Origin: Edaphochlamys debaryana
Taxonomy: Eukaryota > Chlorophyta > Chlorophyceae > Chlamydomonadales
NCBI GenBank assembly: GCA_016858145.1
Contig: JAEHOE010000010.1
Span: 558,001 to 622,000 of the forward strand
Reading direction: 5' to 3'
DNA length: 64,000 nt
In this document: positions 32,633 to 44,241 of the stretch, in pieces
Layout: the number at the start of each line of letters is the position of its first letter
Position numbering within the stretch: the stretch's first letter is position 1
Notes under the pieces: model-generated
Told to the model about the DNA's origin: nothing
The model's database searches: none
What the model saw: only the letters and a program-made list of their open reading frames with translations
Position numbers and translations under genes: made by a program

Positions 32633-35600
32633 CTACCGCACGCTGCTCTGCCGGCGCTGGCGCTTGATGCCGGCGGCGTACAGCTCCAGGTGCAGCTTGG
32701 GGCTCTTGAGCATGAGCCGCTCCAGGGACTCGGGCGCCTCCTCCAGCACCGCCGCGGCCTCCTCCAGGTACCGCGACTTGAGCCCGTCCAGCAGCGCGCC
32801 GAAGCCGCGCCGCTCCGCCCACAGCAGCTCGTCCACCAGCTTGGCGGGGGTGACGCCGGCCAGCAGGAAGGCCTGGCGCGGGGAGGGAGGGAGGGGCAGA
32901 GAGAGGATAGTTGAAGGGGATTGGACACAGACGAGACGCAAAGCTCTGAACAGCGGTAGATGAAGCAAAGACAGGGTGTCAGCCAATATGACGAGAAAGT
33001 AGGAAGGCCGGGGAGGGGTGTAACAGGCAGGAGAGATGATGGGTTAAACGCGGGTGTGACGGGCAACCGGACGCACCCCACCCGGGCGCACCCGGGCACT
33101 TGTCCGCCGCTCTTTGTCACGCACGAAGATTCTCTCCCGGCCATGCCTTCAACGCACCCACAGCGCCAGACACCACGGACAAGCCTAGTGGCTCGACGCC
33201 AAGCCCGCCCCTTACATCCCCATCCCGCCCCACACCCCGCCACGCCCCCTTTCCACCCCGCCTGCGCGCTCCTGCAGGCTGCCGGCAGCAGCAGGCGGTC
33301 CGCCAGCTCGGCCAGGGGTCGCAGCAGGTGCGGCGGGAAGTCCAGTGCGCCCGTGTAGATGAAGCGGAGCAGCGCGGAGAAGGCGTCGGGGTCAGCGTCG
33401 GGGAGGGAGACCTGCGGGGTCGGTTGGGGGTTGGGGATGGCGGTGGGGGTCGGGCCGGGGGGGGACGGAAGGGATCAGCGGACGGCGGGCCGGGGTGGGG
33501 CTGTGGGAGAGCGGGCCTGGGCGCCTGAGTGACACAGGGCGCCGGGGCACCCGCGAAGCACTCGCCCAGGCGGGCGGGGGGGCCCAGCCTCTGCAGCAGT
33601 GCAGATGTGTAACGGTATGCCGTGGAATGTGTGGCTGGGAATCAGCATCCTTCTGCCCCGTAGGCACCCGCACCCATCAGTGCGGGCTCCCGCTGATGCG
33701 GCTAGACCGTTCAGGCCCTTACGGAACCACGAGCCTTCGACACGCACAACTCTCACGTCCAGCCACAGCCCCGGTCACCCCTCCACCCGGCCTCCACCCT
33801 ACCTTGCTCCGCCCGCTGTCTGCAAAGCCGCCCGCGAAGAGCCGCTTGAAGTACTCACACCGCGCCGCCAGCACCACCCTGGGATGGAGGATGCACATGA
33901 TGTGGGGGGAAGGCATTACGGGGCTGGACGACAAGGGAAAGGAAAGCGTCCCCTCGTGCCCTGCCGGCTGAAGACGATGCTCCGGACTCGGACATGTGGA
34001 AAGGGCAGAACGAAGACGAATTGCACTGAAAAACCTCGCCAAAATTGGTCAAGAGCCCGGCTCACCGGTGGCAGGGAAACACGCGGCCTCCCACCTCCAC
34101 CTCCACGTCGCCCGGTACCACCCCGTCGCACAGTACGGCATCTGCCGTACTGCTGCCGGCCGCACAGCTGTTGTACAGCAGCGCCCCGAGGTCCGCGGCG
34201 AGGCCCGCCAGGCCCGGCCGCCCGGGCAGTGCGGGCATCATCCTTGCCATCGCCGCGGCGCCGTTCGCGCCTCGCCCGCTGCTGCTCGCACCCGCATCGC
34301 CCCCGTCGACCGCTCGCGACTCTTGGCTGCGACCAGTCCCCAACCCGATCGGAGGATGCGACGGCGCCATGCTTGCCTCCATCATAACCAGCTGCAGCTG
34401 GCTATCGTTCCAAGCGTGAATCGCGAGCCAGCCGCACGGAAGGATCGCGAGCGAGAACTCCGAGCCCGCGACCAGCCACTTGACGGCCACGGTGCTGACG
34501 AAGCCCGACGGCCACACGAGTCGCAGGTGCGGTTCCCCGTCGTCGTCATGCTCGCTTTCGATGACCAGCAACCGCCCCGTGGAGTCCACGACGAGGCTGG
34601 TGATGCAGTGGAAGCGCGCGGTGCCGGGCCCGGGCGGCTCGGGCGGGCGGTCGCGATGCGGCGGCACGACGAGTATGGGCACGGGATTGGCGGAGCGCAG
34701 CGGCGCGATCAGCAGCCCCGGGCCCGTGCGGGCGGCCTGGGCGATGGGCGTGAGGGATCCGGGCAGGTAGGGGTTCTGGCGGCTGGAGGAGCAGGGCTCG
34801 GAGGGCACGGCGGTGCCGTCGAGACGCTCCTCGTCCTCCCCTTCGCACCCCGCCACGAGCACGGGCGGGGGCGGCGGAGGGGCCATGGGCGTGCCGCCAG
34901 GAGCCCCGCCCGCCCCAGCCCCAGCCTCGGCCCCGGCCCCGGCGCCGGCGGCGGCGCCGTGCCTGGGACCCCCCTCCGCCGCGCCGCCAGCGACCCCGGC
35001 CGCTGCCGCCCCCGCCGCTCCTGCTACGCCGCCGTCTACCGCCCCCGCCGCCGCCGCCGGGGCAGCAACGGCGGCTAGAGAGGCCGCGTCAGTGGGGTAC
35101 GGCAGTGAGTCGTGCCTGAGGGACAACACACGTGGTTCACGTATAAGGCGTTCAGCAACCAGGGAGACTGCAGGAGACTGTAGGAGATGCCTACATCTCG
35201 CGCGCCCCAAGCGCCCTCAGCACCTTGCCCCTCCGCTGCCTCAAAGAGCCCTCAAAGCCACGATTTGACCCGGTGCGCTGCTCTCCTTGCCGCATCCCAA
35301 ACTCCCCATGCCTCCCAACCTCCGCCCTCCCGCCCAGCCCCGCAGGGCCCGCACCGCACCGGTAGACAGCAGAGTTGGTCGCCACGAACAGCCGCGGCGG
35401 CAGCAGCGGCGGCGGCGGCAGGCCGTTTTCCCCCGGCCCGAACCCGAGTTCGTATTCCCCACACGCCGAGATGACGCCGGCCCCACCGCCGCCTGCCCCG
35501 GCCCCGCCCGCCGCCGGGTTTTGTGCCGGCGGCCGCCGCCACTCCACCGCCACTGCCCACAGATTGTCTGCGTACTCAATCGGCAGCGTCATGACTTGAG

Positions 35601-36492
35601 GGCAGCGGGTCCCCGGCGGGCTGCCCGGCGGCGGCAGGATGGCCCTCCGGATGTGGTTCGCACCACAGTCCTTGAGCAGCAGGGACCCTAGCCCGTCGGC
35701 GACCAGGCAGAAGGGGTGGTCCAGCCGTGCGATTTCACCCGGTCCGTCTACGGAGCCGTCCTCGCCCCGTGCTCCTGCTAGGATGCTGAGGACGAGGGAA
35801 CCGTCGGGGCTGGGGTCCGCTTGGAGGAGGAGCGTTTTGGTGCACAGGTAGATTTGACTGTGGGTGGAACAGTAAAGCAGAGAGTTGGTTGTTATTAGAT
35901 TGATGGATGGCAGGCGATGGGGTGGGGAAGGGCCGGGGGTGGCCAGCAGGGTCCAGCGAGGAGGCAGGGAGGAAGGGCTAGGGGGGCCGGGAGCAAAGCT
36001 GGTGCGCTGGTGCAGCTGGCGCGTGGGGTCAGCGTCCACGGATTGTGCGGAGAGGAGCACCCCCATCGCCAAGGCGCTTGGGCACCTAGCTAAGCCCCTG
36101 ATGAGGCCTGAGCCAGCACTAAGGAGTCAGACAAGAAGCAGCCGACCAGGCTCTCGTGGCAGGCCCAGGCCCCCGCACGGGGGCCTGGGTGAAGGGCTCG
36201 CGTGGGTCTGCGCTCGGTCGGCGACCGACTCCCGCTCTCACCCCGTGGATGGATCGCAGCAGGCCCGCCAGAAGCCGTCCCCGTCGCGAGAGGTCCACGG
36301 CTGTGTGCTGCCATCCGGGCGTCGCTCGCGGAGAAGAAGCGCCGGACCCAGCCTTGGCTTTGTAAAATCGTTGTTTGCTTCGTAGGAGCCTAGGCTCAAG
36401 AGCGGATACAAGGCGCTCTCCGTAAGAACGAGCACTTCACCCGTTGGCTTCGCGACTACTGCGCGGCAGCCGTCTACGCGAACAAGGACCAT
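32633..36492 (-). CDS. NHL-like propeller + BTB/POZ domain protein
   Basis: Likely a substrate adaptor for a Cullin-3 ubiquitin ligase, by analogy with BTB proteins; no partner can be named. The start ATG is at 36492 (MVLVRVDGCRAVVAKPTGEV). Exon 1 ends near 36235; a long exon (about 35362-35861) contains the NHL-like pattern GSVDGPGEIARLDHPFCLVA...DGLGSLLLKDCGANHIRRA, so the N-terminus is probably a beta-propeller. The next exon (about 34066-35108) carries an Ala/Pro linker, a further propeller-like part (RLVWPSGFVSTVAVKWLVAG) and the start of the BTB fold (DVEVEVGGRVFPCHR). It continues over a phase-2 junction to RVVLAARCEYFKRLFAGGF, then VSLPDADPDAFSALLRFIYT and LRPLAELADRLLLP. The last exon (32633-32870) encodes a BACK-like tail, LVDELLWAERRGFGALLDGL. 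The donor before the last exon is unresolved; only a weak GC site keeps frame. This arrangement is a known expanded volvocalean family. Confidence 0.8.
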
Positions 36493-38195
36493 TGCGCATG
36501 TCCATAAGTCTTGTATAAGCGAAGTGGTATGCGGGGATATGGGAACTTTGCTCAAGCGTGCACATGAGCGTGCCCCACCCCGGACTGCCCCCGATTCCCC
36601 GCTGGCCCATTCCACCACAGCGGCCTCCACCGCACAGCTGCCTCCTCTCCCCACGCGAGCTGTGGAAGTAAGTTGCAATGCGCGGGCGCCAAGGGTTAGT
36701 CCTGAGAAGCGTCCAAGCTTCAGCGGCGACAGCGCCCCGCCAGTGCCCTGGCGATGCCCTCATGTCATCTCCGCTGGCAGACTGGTCGCTGGAGGTCAGG
36801 GCGTAACAAGGTCATGGCATGGTGGCAGTGACGGTATGCCCGCGGACGGGGCTGAGCCCCTGGGAGGTAGAGGAGGCGGGGGCACTGGTGGACGAGGGGG
36901 ACGCCCAGGGCAACTCGCGCCCCCCCCCTAGCGCGGTTGCGTATTGCCTGTCCCTGAGACGCCTTCTCAGCTTGGCATGCCTCCATCGTCGCCCCCGGAC
37001 CCCCCTGTCGGCTGGCGCCACTGCAGGGCGCTGGTGCGCCGCAGGGGACTACGGTTTGGGGCCGCCGGTGTTGCAGGCGGGGAGCAGCGGTAGGAAGAGA
37101 GGTGACGCCACGTAACGGGCGTCAGCGTTGAGGCGGCGGGGACGGTGGTGCGGGTTGACGAGGGGCCGTGACACTGACTATACACGGAGGCGCATGTTCT
37201 GGCGGGACCGCTGTGCGCCGGGACAAGAAAGGACTTGATGGCACATACAAGGCACGCCAAAACCACCAGTGTCCAGCAGGTTATAGGTGCTACCACGCGT
37301 AGCAACAGAAGCACTCCGGTCCCCACCACGGTACGGTACCTACAACCGGTGCCTGCACACACACGAGCAGTCACAACAGGCTTGGTCTATCAGCACTCTG
37401 CGTCCCTACCCACCCTTCCTGGCCCGCTTGGCCCTCTTCGTATGCTCCTCGTTGTTGGCGCCAGGGCCCCCACGCGCGGCCCCAGCCTCCTGTGCTCCCT
37501 CCCGCTCCGTGCCCACCACACGCACCGATGCCTCTACAGTAGCCGTCCCGCGCCTCCGCCAGGCTGCCTGCCATCGGTCCAGAAGCACCCAGAAGAAGCG
37601 CCCAACGTCCAAAGAACGTCCGACGACAGAAGCACCCAGAAGCACCCAGAAGAAGCGCCCAACGTCCAAACGAACGTCCAAGCCCCACGAGCAATGGGGC
37701 GCCCTTGCATGCCAGGCGTCTTACAGTCAGGAGCGAACGTCCAAACGAACGTCCAAGGCTAGCGCTCTGGACAAGTCTCCATCTCCTGTCTCTCCATCAC
37801 TCCTGGTCTCCGATACGCCAAGGGATCACCGAACATAAGTCCGAGCCAATGTCTGAGCTTTGCCAATCCTGCCAGTCCTGCCTGCTTTGCCCCGCCTGTC
37901 GGCCCGCTGTCACAGGCGACCTGGGTCGGGTGCGAAGCCTTGCTTCCCTCCTACCTATGACCTATGCGCCTGCTTTGCCCCGCCTGCCTGCCTGCCCTTC
38001 CTGCCTGCCACCCCCCCCACCCCCACCCCCACCCCCGCTACCGCCGGAGGCGCAGCGTCTCCCCGAGCTCGTCCCGGATCTCGACCTGCATGCGGTCCAT
38101 CTGGCTGAGCGCCAGGTCCCGGTCCGCCGCAAGCCAGGTCCCTGAGGCACCCGCCCGACAGGTCTCTGCCCCCCGCGTCCCGGCCCGGCGTACAG
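36493..38195. other. Intergenic region with a minisatellite; possible extra 3' exon of ankyrin-like gene A
   Basis: Mostly without coding signal. On the minus strand 38037-38145 reads TWLAADRDLALSQMDRMQVE, then IRDELGETLRLRR and stop, a well-behaved amphipathic tail after a CTCAG acceptor. It may be a terminal exon of the ankyrin-like gene, but I could not find a frame-preserving donor. Confidence 0.4.
37580..37765. repeat. Minisatellite of AGAAGCACCC / GAACGTCCAA units
   Basis: Two related motifs recur: AGAAGCACCCAGAAGAAGCG with CCCAACGTCCAAA (units near 37580, 37629 and 37640) and CGAACGTCCAA (37668, 37735, 37747). Spacing is irregular, indicating partial duplications. Confidence 0.7.
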
Positions 38196-41100
38196 TTACA
38201 ATAAACGCCGCGCGTACGCCACCGCTTCAGAGGCACCACCCCGCTTCACCCCTAGAAGCGCGGAGGCGGCAGACGCGTTGGGGGCTGCAGCGACGTCCGC
38301 TGGCTCCCCAGCAGGGACTCGGGGTCCGGCCAACATTGCTGTGTCCTCCGCCTCCTCCGCAGCATGCCCTGCGACCACCGCCGCGGCCGTCCGCGCGGCC
38401 CTCCGCTCCGCCGCAAGCCACGCCAGCACCTCAGCGCCGCCCTCCCGCCGCAGCCGCGCCGCGGCGGCCGCCTTGGCGTGGTCCAGGCCGCAGCCGGCGG
38501 CATGCAGAGCCTGGGCGGTGGAGCAGGAGGAGAAGGGTCTTGCATTTGCGCCTTTTGGACTCTTGAACTCCTCTCTACAGCTCACAGTGCTGCAACTCCC
38601 CCGCGTCTCACAGTCCTTCCCTGCCGGCTACCCTAACCCTCACACTCCCGTTCCGTGTCCGTTACAAGCCCCCAGCCGCTCTCCCCAGCCCCAAGACTCA
38701 TCCCAGGCCGCAACACTCCCTCCAAGCTCCCAGCCTCTCTCCCCCGACGTCGGACCTTCCAAGGATGTGCCGCAACCCTCCCTCTCTGCCGCCTCACCTG
38801 CAGCGCCGCCAGGGGCGCGCCCCACCCGCCCGACCACACGGCCGCTGTCAGTGTGGCGGCGCCGCCCGAGGGCAGGCGCAGGCGGCGCAGGCACTCGAGC
38901 ACGGCCAGGTCACCCGCGCGTGCGGCGTGTAGCCAGGCCTCCACCGCACACACCTGCAAAGCAAAGAAGAGGTTCACCGCGCCACAGCCCCACAGGACAG
39001 GCGTTGTGTTGCTGCTTGCATCTACACGAAGCACAGCGACAGACCGCTCTGTGCATTGCGAATGCGTATTTCGGCACCCCACGGTAGGTCCACGGCCCCG
39101 CTGACTGCATCCTCGCCCGCAACCACAGTCCCGACCACTTTCCCTCCTCACCCCCGCCTCGCATCCCTCCCGCTGCAGAGCCTCCGCCACCGCCTCCACC
39201 GCAGCCACGCAGCCGCCCCTGACCGCCTGCACCAGCGCCGGCGGCCCCGCGCGGCAGCCGCTCGCCAGCAGGGCCCGCACCGCAGGCGCACTGCCGCACA
39301 GGGCCGCATAGCCCAGGGCAGCAGAGGGCGCGGGCGCAGGCACCCAGCCACTTGTCGCGATCATCCAGCTGCAAGGGCCAGGGGCACCGGGTGGGCAGGC
39401 ACCGGAAACACGTGTCGCTCCGTCAAGTTTCAGCTAGAAGACGTATAACCGACGCCTATGACCCGTATGCTCGGTGCTCAGCCTGAGTGTGCGAACCCGA
39501 AGCAGCGGCGCTGCTGGATGCGATCGGAGGTACAGACCTGTAAAGCTAGGTCCACCGCCTGCGCCGCCCCACTTACGTCAGCACCTCCTCGCTGCCCTCC
39601 TGTGCCGCAGCGCTCAGGGTCTTCTGCCAGCCCCACGGCGGCGCCGGCACCGGCACCGGCACCGGCACCGCATCAGCCGCCACCGCCGTCAGCTGCTCTC
39701 CCATGCCGTCGCCTCCAGCCTCCTTTCCCTGGTCCGCGACGTTGACGACAGCGTGCCTGCCGCCACCGCCGCTCTCGCACCGCCCTGAAACCCCGCCAGG
39801 CTCCCCAGGCGCCGGCTCAGGGTCTATGGGGGCCGCCACCGCTGCCGCTGCAGCCGCCACAGAAGACGCCGCCGCCGCCGCCGCTTCCGCCAGCATCCTC
39901 AGGGCCGCCACGTGGCCGCCCCTGGCGGCGGCGCGCGCCGCCGGCTCGTCCGCCGCCACCCCCGCCGCCAGCACCGCCGCCAGGGCCTCGGTATGTCCAG
40001 CACCTGCCGCCGCCTCCGCCGCCGTCGGGCTGAGGCTGTAGCCCCGGCCGCGGGCCCGCAGCCACGAGATCCTGGCGGCGCCGTCGGGCCGCCGTGCGGC
40101 GGCGGCGCACGCAGCCCATCCCGGACAGCGGGCGGAGCGCTCGAGGAATTCCACCTGGCAAGCAGGGGCAAGCAGCGATCCCTTGTCGGTACTGCCTACA
40201 GCTAGGGTGAAAGCGCAAACAATGGTAGAGCTCCCCGTACCTTGTCCTGCCAGTCTGGCGTGCCGCTGCCTGCCGCCGCCGCCAGCACCAGCGCCCGATC
40301 CTCCGCCCCGAGCGCAGCCCAGCGCTCCGCCTCCGCGGCGGCGGCCGCCGCTGCTGCCGCTGCCGCCGCGAACGCCGCGGCGGCGGCGGGGTCAGTGGCG
40401 GCGGAGCCGGCGGACTGCCGTAGGTCCCTCGCGTAGCGGACCGGCGGGCGGGTGAAGATGGCGGGGTCCACTGTGGAGCGGGGGAGGAACTCCTCTGCCA
40501 GGGCCTTGAGCCCAGCTGCGTCACAGCCCGCCGCCGCCGCCGCCAGGAGCAGACCCAAGTTGACGCCAGCTACGACGGGGCCGCCGCTGCCGCTGCCCAC
40601 ATTTGCAACACTGCCTCCTGGTTGGCTCCTGCCGCCACACGTGGGCCCCTCATCGCCTGAGCTGGTGGTCCCGCCGTCGCTGTCGCTGGTCCCAGTGCTT
40701 CCCCCGCTGCTGGCGGAGCCGTGCGCCGGCGGTGCCGTCAGCTGTAGGGCCCGCAGCCACTTCACCATCTTGACGGCTCCACAGCGGGCTGCAGCCCACA
40801 GAGCCGAGCCGTTCAGTGGGCATCCCCGTGCCAGCAGCCACTCACAGGCAGCCTGCTGCGCCCCGCCCGCCGCAGCCGTGAGCGCGTTGGCCCCAAACAG
40901 GCTGCTGCTGGGCACGCCCTGCTCCGCCAGCCAAGCGCAGGAAGCCAGGGCACCAGACTCTGCGGCTGCCTCGAACACCTCGGTCCCGGGGACGAGGCCT
41001 GAGGCCCTGACGGCGACCGCCAGGTTGCGGGGATCGTTGCTCATGGCGGTCAGACACACGAGCCGACGCCGTTTCGCGGACGAGTACGCGCTGCAGACCC

Positions 41101-41341
41101 CCGGGGTCGACCAGTGCGATGAAAACGCCCAGAGTGGAGCAGGCTGCGAGAGCCGAACGCGCTTGTGCGCGGCATATCTGACGCTGGTCCACAAGCAGAG
41201 CGTTCGGGCCGTCGTCGCGACCTCATTCTCGCTGAGCTCGCCCAGCACGATGCGGTCTATAAGCTCCGGTGGCAACGTCGGGAATGGTTTGGCCTCCTCG
41301 GGCGGGTCAGGGCGCAAGGCTGAGTTTGCATGTGCGCTCAT
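38196..41341 (-). CDS. Ankyrin-repeat-like protein A with F-box-like N-terminus
   Basis: The start ATG is at 41341. Exon 1 (40241-41341) begins with an F-box-like helix (FPTLPPELIDRIVLGELSEN), then helix-turn-helix repeats with ankyrin spacing (FEAAAESGALASCAWLAEQG, ALTAAAGGAQQAACEWLLAR, ALWAAARCGAVKMVKWLRAL), a Ser/Gly linker and GSGTPDWQDK. Exon 2 (to 39573) encodes VEFLERSARCPGWAACAAAA and further Ala-rich repeats; then come exons with YAALCGSAPAVRALLASGCR, VCAVEAWLHAARAGDLAVLE and ALHAAGCGLDHAKAAAAARL. The stop at 38196 overlaps a minus-strand TGTAA poly(A) signal; an alternative last exon at 38037-38145 is possible. The TPDW-DKV signature is shared with protein B at 58-62 kb. Ankyrin arrays mediate protein binding; no specific partner or location is evident. 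Repeats are degenerate, so profile searches may score them weakly. Confidence 0.78.
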
Positions 41342-41537
41342 CCGTGAGCGCAGAGCCGCGAAAGCTCCTGATGCAAGTCGCTTATGCCATGGCGAGCAAC
41401 GTGCGGTGGACTTGACGGTCGCGGGGCCTCTTGTGTTGCCGAAAGCGCGCGCGTCTAGGGCTGCGTTGCTACTCTCTGAGGTGTACTCTGGCTACGTGTT
41501 GTGCGAAGTGGTGACTTGCAGGTTAAGCCGCATAGAC

Positions 41538-41542
41538 TTACA
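41538..41542 (-). terminator. Candidate TGTAA polyadenylation signal of the Pro-rich coiled-coil gene
   Basis: Minus-strand TGTAA 69 bases after the stop at 41611 and before the start of ankyrin-like gene A at 41341, so the two genes are packed only ~270 bases apart. Confidence 0.45.
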
Positions 41543-41610
41543 TCCATCCACATACACCCGCATCGCCTTCTTGGCAATGTCGGCATCCCAACCGCCCCCT
41601 CACCCAGCCC

Positions 41611-44241
41611 TCACCACCGCTTCACTGCTGAGCCTATCCCTGTCACCACGCCATACACGAGACTGCTGCCCGCCCCGCCCGCACGACTGCTCTTGGCCCA
41701 GTCCTGCGGCAGGACCAGCCCCGCGGGCCCCGCCGCGCCTGCGCCCGCCGCTGCTGCAAGGCGCTGCAGCTCCTCCTCATACAGCCGCCTGTCAGGGAGC
41801 GGGCCGGGAGGACACGGTAGGAACCGGTTCATTTGAACAGGCAAGCTAGTGCCCGACCACGGAGACGACAGCAAGAGGCCCTGCTGAGCGCGTGCTGGGA
41901 ACCCTGTCGACACCCAGACTTGTACCCCGAACCCACTGCCACCGGCACTACCGCTGCTTGCAACACCGCCCTTCGCCTCACCTGGCCTCCCGTTCCCGCT
42001 CCACCTCTGCCTCCAGCTCTGCCACCTTCTGCGCCCACGCCGCCGCCTCTGAGGGCGTGAGCTGCTCCTCCTCGCCGGCGGGGCCCACCACGTGCCTGTC
42101 CGTGATCTGTCAGAGGCAAGGGAGGACATGCAGGCGGGCGTCACTCGTCCGGTTGACCCCTTTCCGAACCTTTGCCGCCCTGACCTCCACCAACTGCCCC
42201 TGCCTGCACTTCAAACCACCCCCACCAGCCACCAAAAAAGGTCCTGCCCCCATCCCCTGACACGCCCCCCTCGCACGACCGCGATGCCCCCCACACCCAC
42301 GCCGCCGCCTGCCGCAACCCGCGCACCGCAGTGAGGGGGTAGCTCTCCGCCGAGCCCTCCGCTGACAGCCACCAGGACGCGTGCGTGCCCGCATCGGACG
42401 TGCGCCGCCCTCCGCCGTTGGCCCCAGCGAGGCCGGGAGGCCCCTGCCGCGTGGCCCCGCGGCTGGGCAGCGGACGCGAGCCGGTCCGCCCCACCACCGC
42501 CCTCGCGTGGGGCAGCCGAGAAGGAGGCACGTCCCGCAACCCGACCACCTGGATGCCGTTGCCGTGGCTGGAAGCGCCTGGGCGGGCCCCTTTCGTAGGG
42601 CCAGCTCCAAAGCCGCTTGGCCCCCAGCTGTCCCAGGCGGGGCCGGCAGCGGCAGCCGCGGCCGTGCCCCGGCGCTGACCCTGGCCCTGCGCTGCCCCGG
42701 GCGGCGTGCGCGGCAGCGGCACCCGCGGCGGTCCCGGCGGCGGCTGCGGGGGTATGGACAGGTGCTGCTGTGGGACCGCCAGGGGCGTGCGTGGTCGCCC
42801 GCCGGCCGGTGACTGCTGCCGCCGGGTTGCCGGGAGCGCTGGGCTTGGGGCGGGGCCGGCGGGCGGTGCAGGTTGGAGCTGAGCCAGGGCCTGAGATGGG
42901 GCCCGGGCCGGAAAGCGCGCAGCGGGTTGGGCCTGTCTCGAAGCCTGGTCCTGAGCATGTGGCTGCGGTCGGCCCGGCCCCTCCTGCCCGGCGCCCTGCC
43001 AGCCTGGCGCTTGCTGCCCCAGGGGCCCTTGCCCCGCTGGCGGAGCCGCTGGGGGCTGCTGCCATGGCGGGGCCGGCTCCGCCGCTGCCCGCTGCATGGC
43101 TCGGTTGCGACCGCCTCCCGCGACCGCTGCGTCACGTGGGGAGACCCGGGGCGATGTCGACCCGGCAGGTGGGGCCGCACCGAAGGCGGCTGAAGGCCGT
43201 GCTGCGGTAGTAGGTGGTGGTGAGCCGTTGCGGAGGATGGGCATGATGGGTGCTGCGCCGGACGCCAGCCACCCGGGGTGCGGGTCCGCGGCGGGACGCG
43301 GGGCCGAGATGGCGCGAGACGGGTACTCGGTCGCTCGAGGCCCGAACGCTCGCTCAGGTGGCGGCCACGCCCCCAGCGGCTGCTGTGCATACTGCTGCTG
43401 TGCGTTGAATGGAAGCTGCTGGGAAGCTGCGTAGTGCGGCTGCGGGTAGCTGCTGCGGAGGTGGAGAATGCCCGGGGAGCCAGGGCGCCGTCCGGGAGAC
43501 ACAGGCCGGGCCCCGCCTCCGCCGGCTGCGCTGGGAGCAAGCTGGCTCACGCCCGGGCCCGGGCCACCTGCGTAGCCCAGAGGCTGAGGGGAGGAGAGGG
43601 GTGCTGCTGAGATGGCCCGGACCAGGTAAGGACCCGGGGCGGGGGCAGGGCCGCCGAGCGATTGGGGTGGGTGCGGGGAGGGCACCAGCGCCCCCATCGC
43701 TGCGCCCGCAGTGACCGTGCGGCGGGGCATGGCGCTGCCCGCCATACTGCGTGGTCCGCGAGCTCCCGAGGTCAGCGCGGCGTGGGCCGTGGCGTATTGT
43801 TGCAGCCGCTCGTGGGTGAGGCGGGGGTAGCCCGAAGCCTCCGTGGAACGCCGCACCTCGGGTGCTGGCGCCAGGTCCACCAGCTTGCCACCTTTGCTGT
43901 GACCATGACTGCCGTGCGCCTTCTGCTTGCTGGGCTGCACCACGTCACTAGTCACCCGTCGGCTCGGCGGCCTGCGAGCGCAGGCAGAGTCGTGCTTTTT
44001 GGGAACACGGCATCACGACACCTCGCCCAAACGATAAGCGTCCGAACGAATCCATCAGCATCAACTACGTCACCAACACGCACCTGGGTTGCTCGCGGCG
44101 CGGCGCCTGCTGCGTCGTGAGGGACCGCGGCAGCTCCACGACCGCGCCCGTCGTCGAGGCTGCCACAGAATGGCGCAGGATGTCGTCAACAGAGCGTATC
44201 GACGCAGCAACGGCAGCAATTTTGGTGGCGAGCTCATCCAT
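41611..44241 (-). CDS. Proline-rich protein with short C-terminal coiled coil, function unknown
   Basis: Four exons close in frame to 693 aa: 44084-44241, 42327-43947, 41982-42106, 41611-41788. The N-terminus (MDELATKIAAVAASIRSVDD...ILRHSVAAS) looks like an amphipathic helix. The long exon 2 is low-complexity, rich in Pro, Ala, Gly, Gln and Ser, with many PPP and PSPxxP segments, likely disordered. Exon 3 encodes a charged heptad region (EAAAWAQKVAELEAEVERER) that continues into exon 4 (RRLYEEELQRLAAAA). The C-terminus is GSSLVYGVVTGIGSAVKRW. No enzymatic motif, TM helix or signal peptide is visible and I do not recognise a family. The first ATG after an in-frame-poor upstream was chosen; consistent phases at all three junctions support the model. 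Confidence 0.75.

Noticed and set aside
37580..37765. Possible CRISPR-like spaced repeats
   Set aside because: Repeat units are irregular in length and spacing, and the setting is a eukaryotic nuclear genome; it is a minisatellite.
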